Source: Pseudothauera rhizosphaerae
GTDB lineage: Bacteria; Pseudomonadota; Gammaproteobacteria; Burkholderiales; Rhodocyclaceae
Reading direction: 5' to 3'
Length of the DNA stretch: 64,000 nucleotides
Assembly: GCF_004801305.1 (NCBI RefSeq)
Contig: NZ_SSOD01000019.1
Span: forward strand, 37,152 to 101,151
Shown piece by piece: positions 63,944 through 64,000 of this stretch (within the stretch, counting starts at the first letter, position 1; every line of letters begins with the position of its first letter). Below the pieces are notes generated by a model. The model had not been told where the DNA came from, searched no databases, and saw only the letters and a list, made by a program, of their open reading frames with translations. The position numbers and the translations under genes were made by a program.

Positions 63944-64000
63944 TGGCGTTTTTCGCTTCCGATCGGGTCGTCCTCGGGCTGTTGCCCTCCGTTTTTGCTC

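Noticed and set aside
63943..64000. Possible start of another gene (ATG overlapping the previous stop, open to the edge)
   Set aside because: Only 19 codons visible with no recognisable motif; cannot be supported.

Overview
The window is about 68-70% GC, densely packed with genes, and almost every gene has betaproteobacterial features. A molybdenum nitrogenase cluster with a DraT enzyme next to nifH, a large ModE-type molybdate regulon, Fur-linked iron genes and a macAB-type exporter together suggest a diazotrophic member of the Rhodocyclales (Azoarcus / Thauera / Aromatoleum-like). That placement is inference from gene content, because no rRNA or other marker gene is present.

Layout. 1-5.5 kb (+): an iron-starvation type sigma factor (cut by the window edge), its FecR anti-sigma partner, a TonB-dependent receptor with an N-terminal signalling domain, and a di-haem MauG/CcpA-like protein. 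5.6-9.7 kb (-): an operon for a PepSY membrane protein, two small periplasmic proteins, a CysJ-like flavoprotein reductase and a small exported protein, preceded by a Fur-box-like site. 9.9-12.3 kb (-): a catecholate-type siderophore receptor with a Fur box. A 191-bp MITE-like element follows, then a TolC/MacB/MacA exporter operon (12.9-17.8 kb, -), a cysteine-free Fur-family regulator (+), and exbD-exbB-tonB (-) with a tiny membrane ORF in front. Bacterioferritin, its ferredoxin and HemP (with a Fur box) complete the iron block at about 21.8 kb. Housekeeping genes follow (FAH hydrolase, AsmA-like, MscL, MBL hydrolase).

25-41 kb is a molybdenum island. A TonB-dependent receptor is preceded by two ModE boxes. 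A minus-strand run carries modE, modA, modB, modC, a second type of binding protein, a DUF1111 di-haem protein and a DUF4153 membrane protein. A second, split transporter (modC2 on +; modD, an unknown gene, modA2 and modB2 on -) and a di-Mop molbindin complete it. Six sites share the pattern GTTGTA-N7-CTACATATAA, which resembles the ModE operator. They lie before the receptor (two), modE, modC2, modD and the molbindin gene.

41-49 kb carries recD and recB (no recC in view), a Cache-domain chemoreceptor with a sigma-28-like promoter, a DNA glycosylase and ThpR. 49.3-55.1 kb (-) is the nif operon nifH-nifD-nifK-nifT-fdx-nifY/nafY plus a small nif-linked gene, with a sigma-54 promoter and NifA site. 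draT diverges from nifH. Next comes a PAS + CZB-type chemoreceptor operon with a sigma-28-like promoter (-), divergent from a SIR2-like + hemerythrin-like pair that has its own NifA site and sigma-54 promoter (+). The right end holds a thioesterase, a CCA-enzyme-like orphan domain, an aldo/keto reductase, NfeD, an SPFH protein and a low-GC exported protein.

How it fits together: the iron and molybdenum acquisition genes supply the two metals of the nitrogenase encoded here, DraT can switch nitrogenase off, and the chemoreceptors and hemerythrin-like protein plausibly handle oxygen or redox. The most interesting points are the ModE-linked outer-membrane receptor with accessory di-haem/binding proteins, and the nif-controlled SIR2 + shortened hemerythrin pair.
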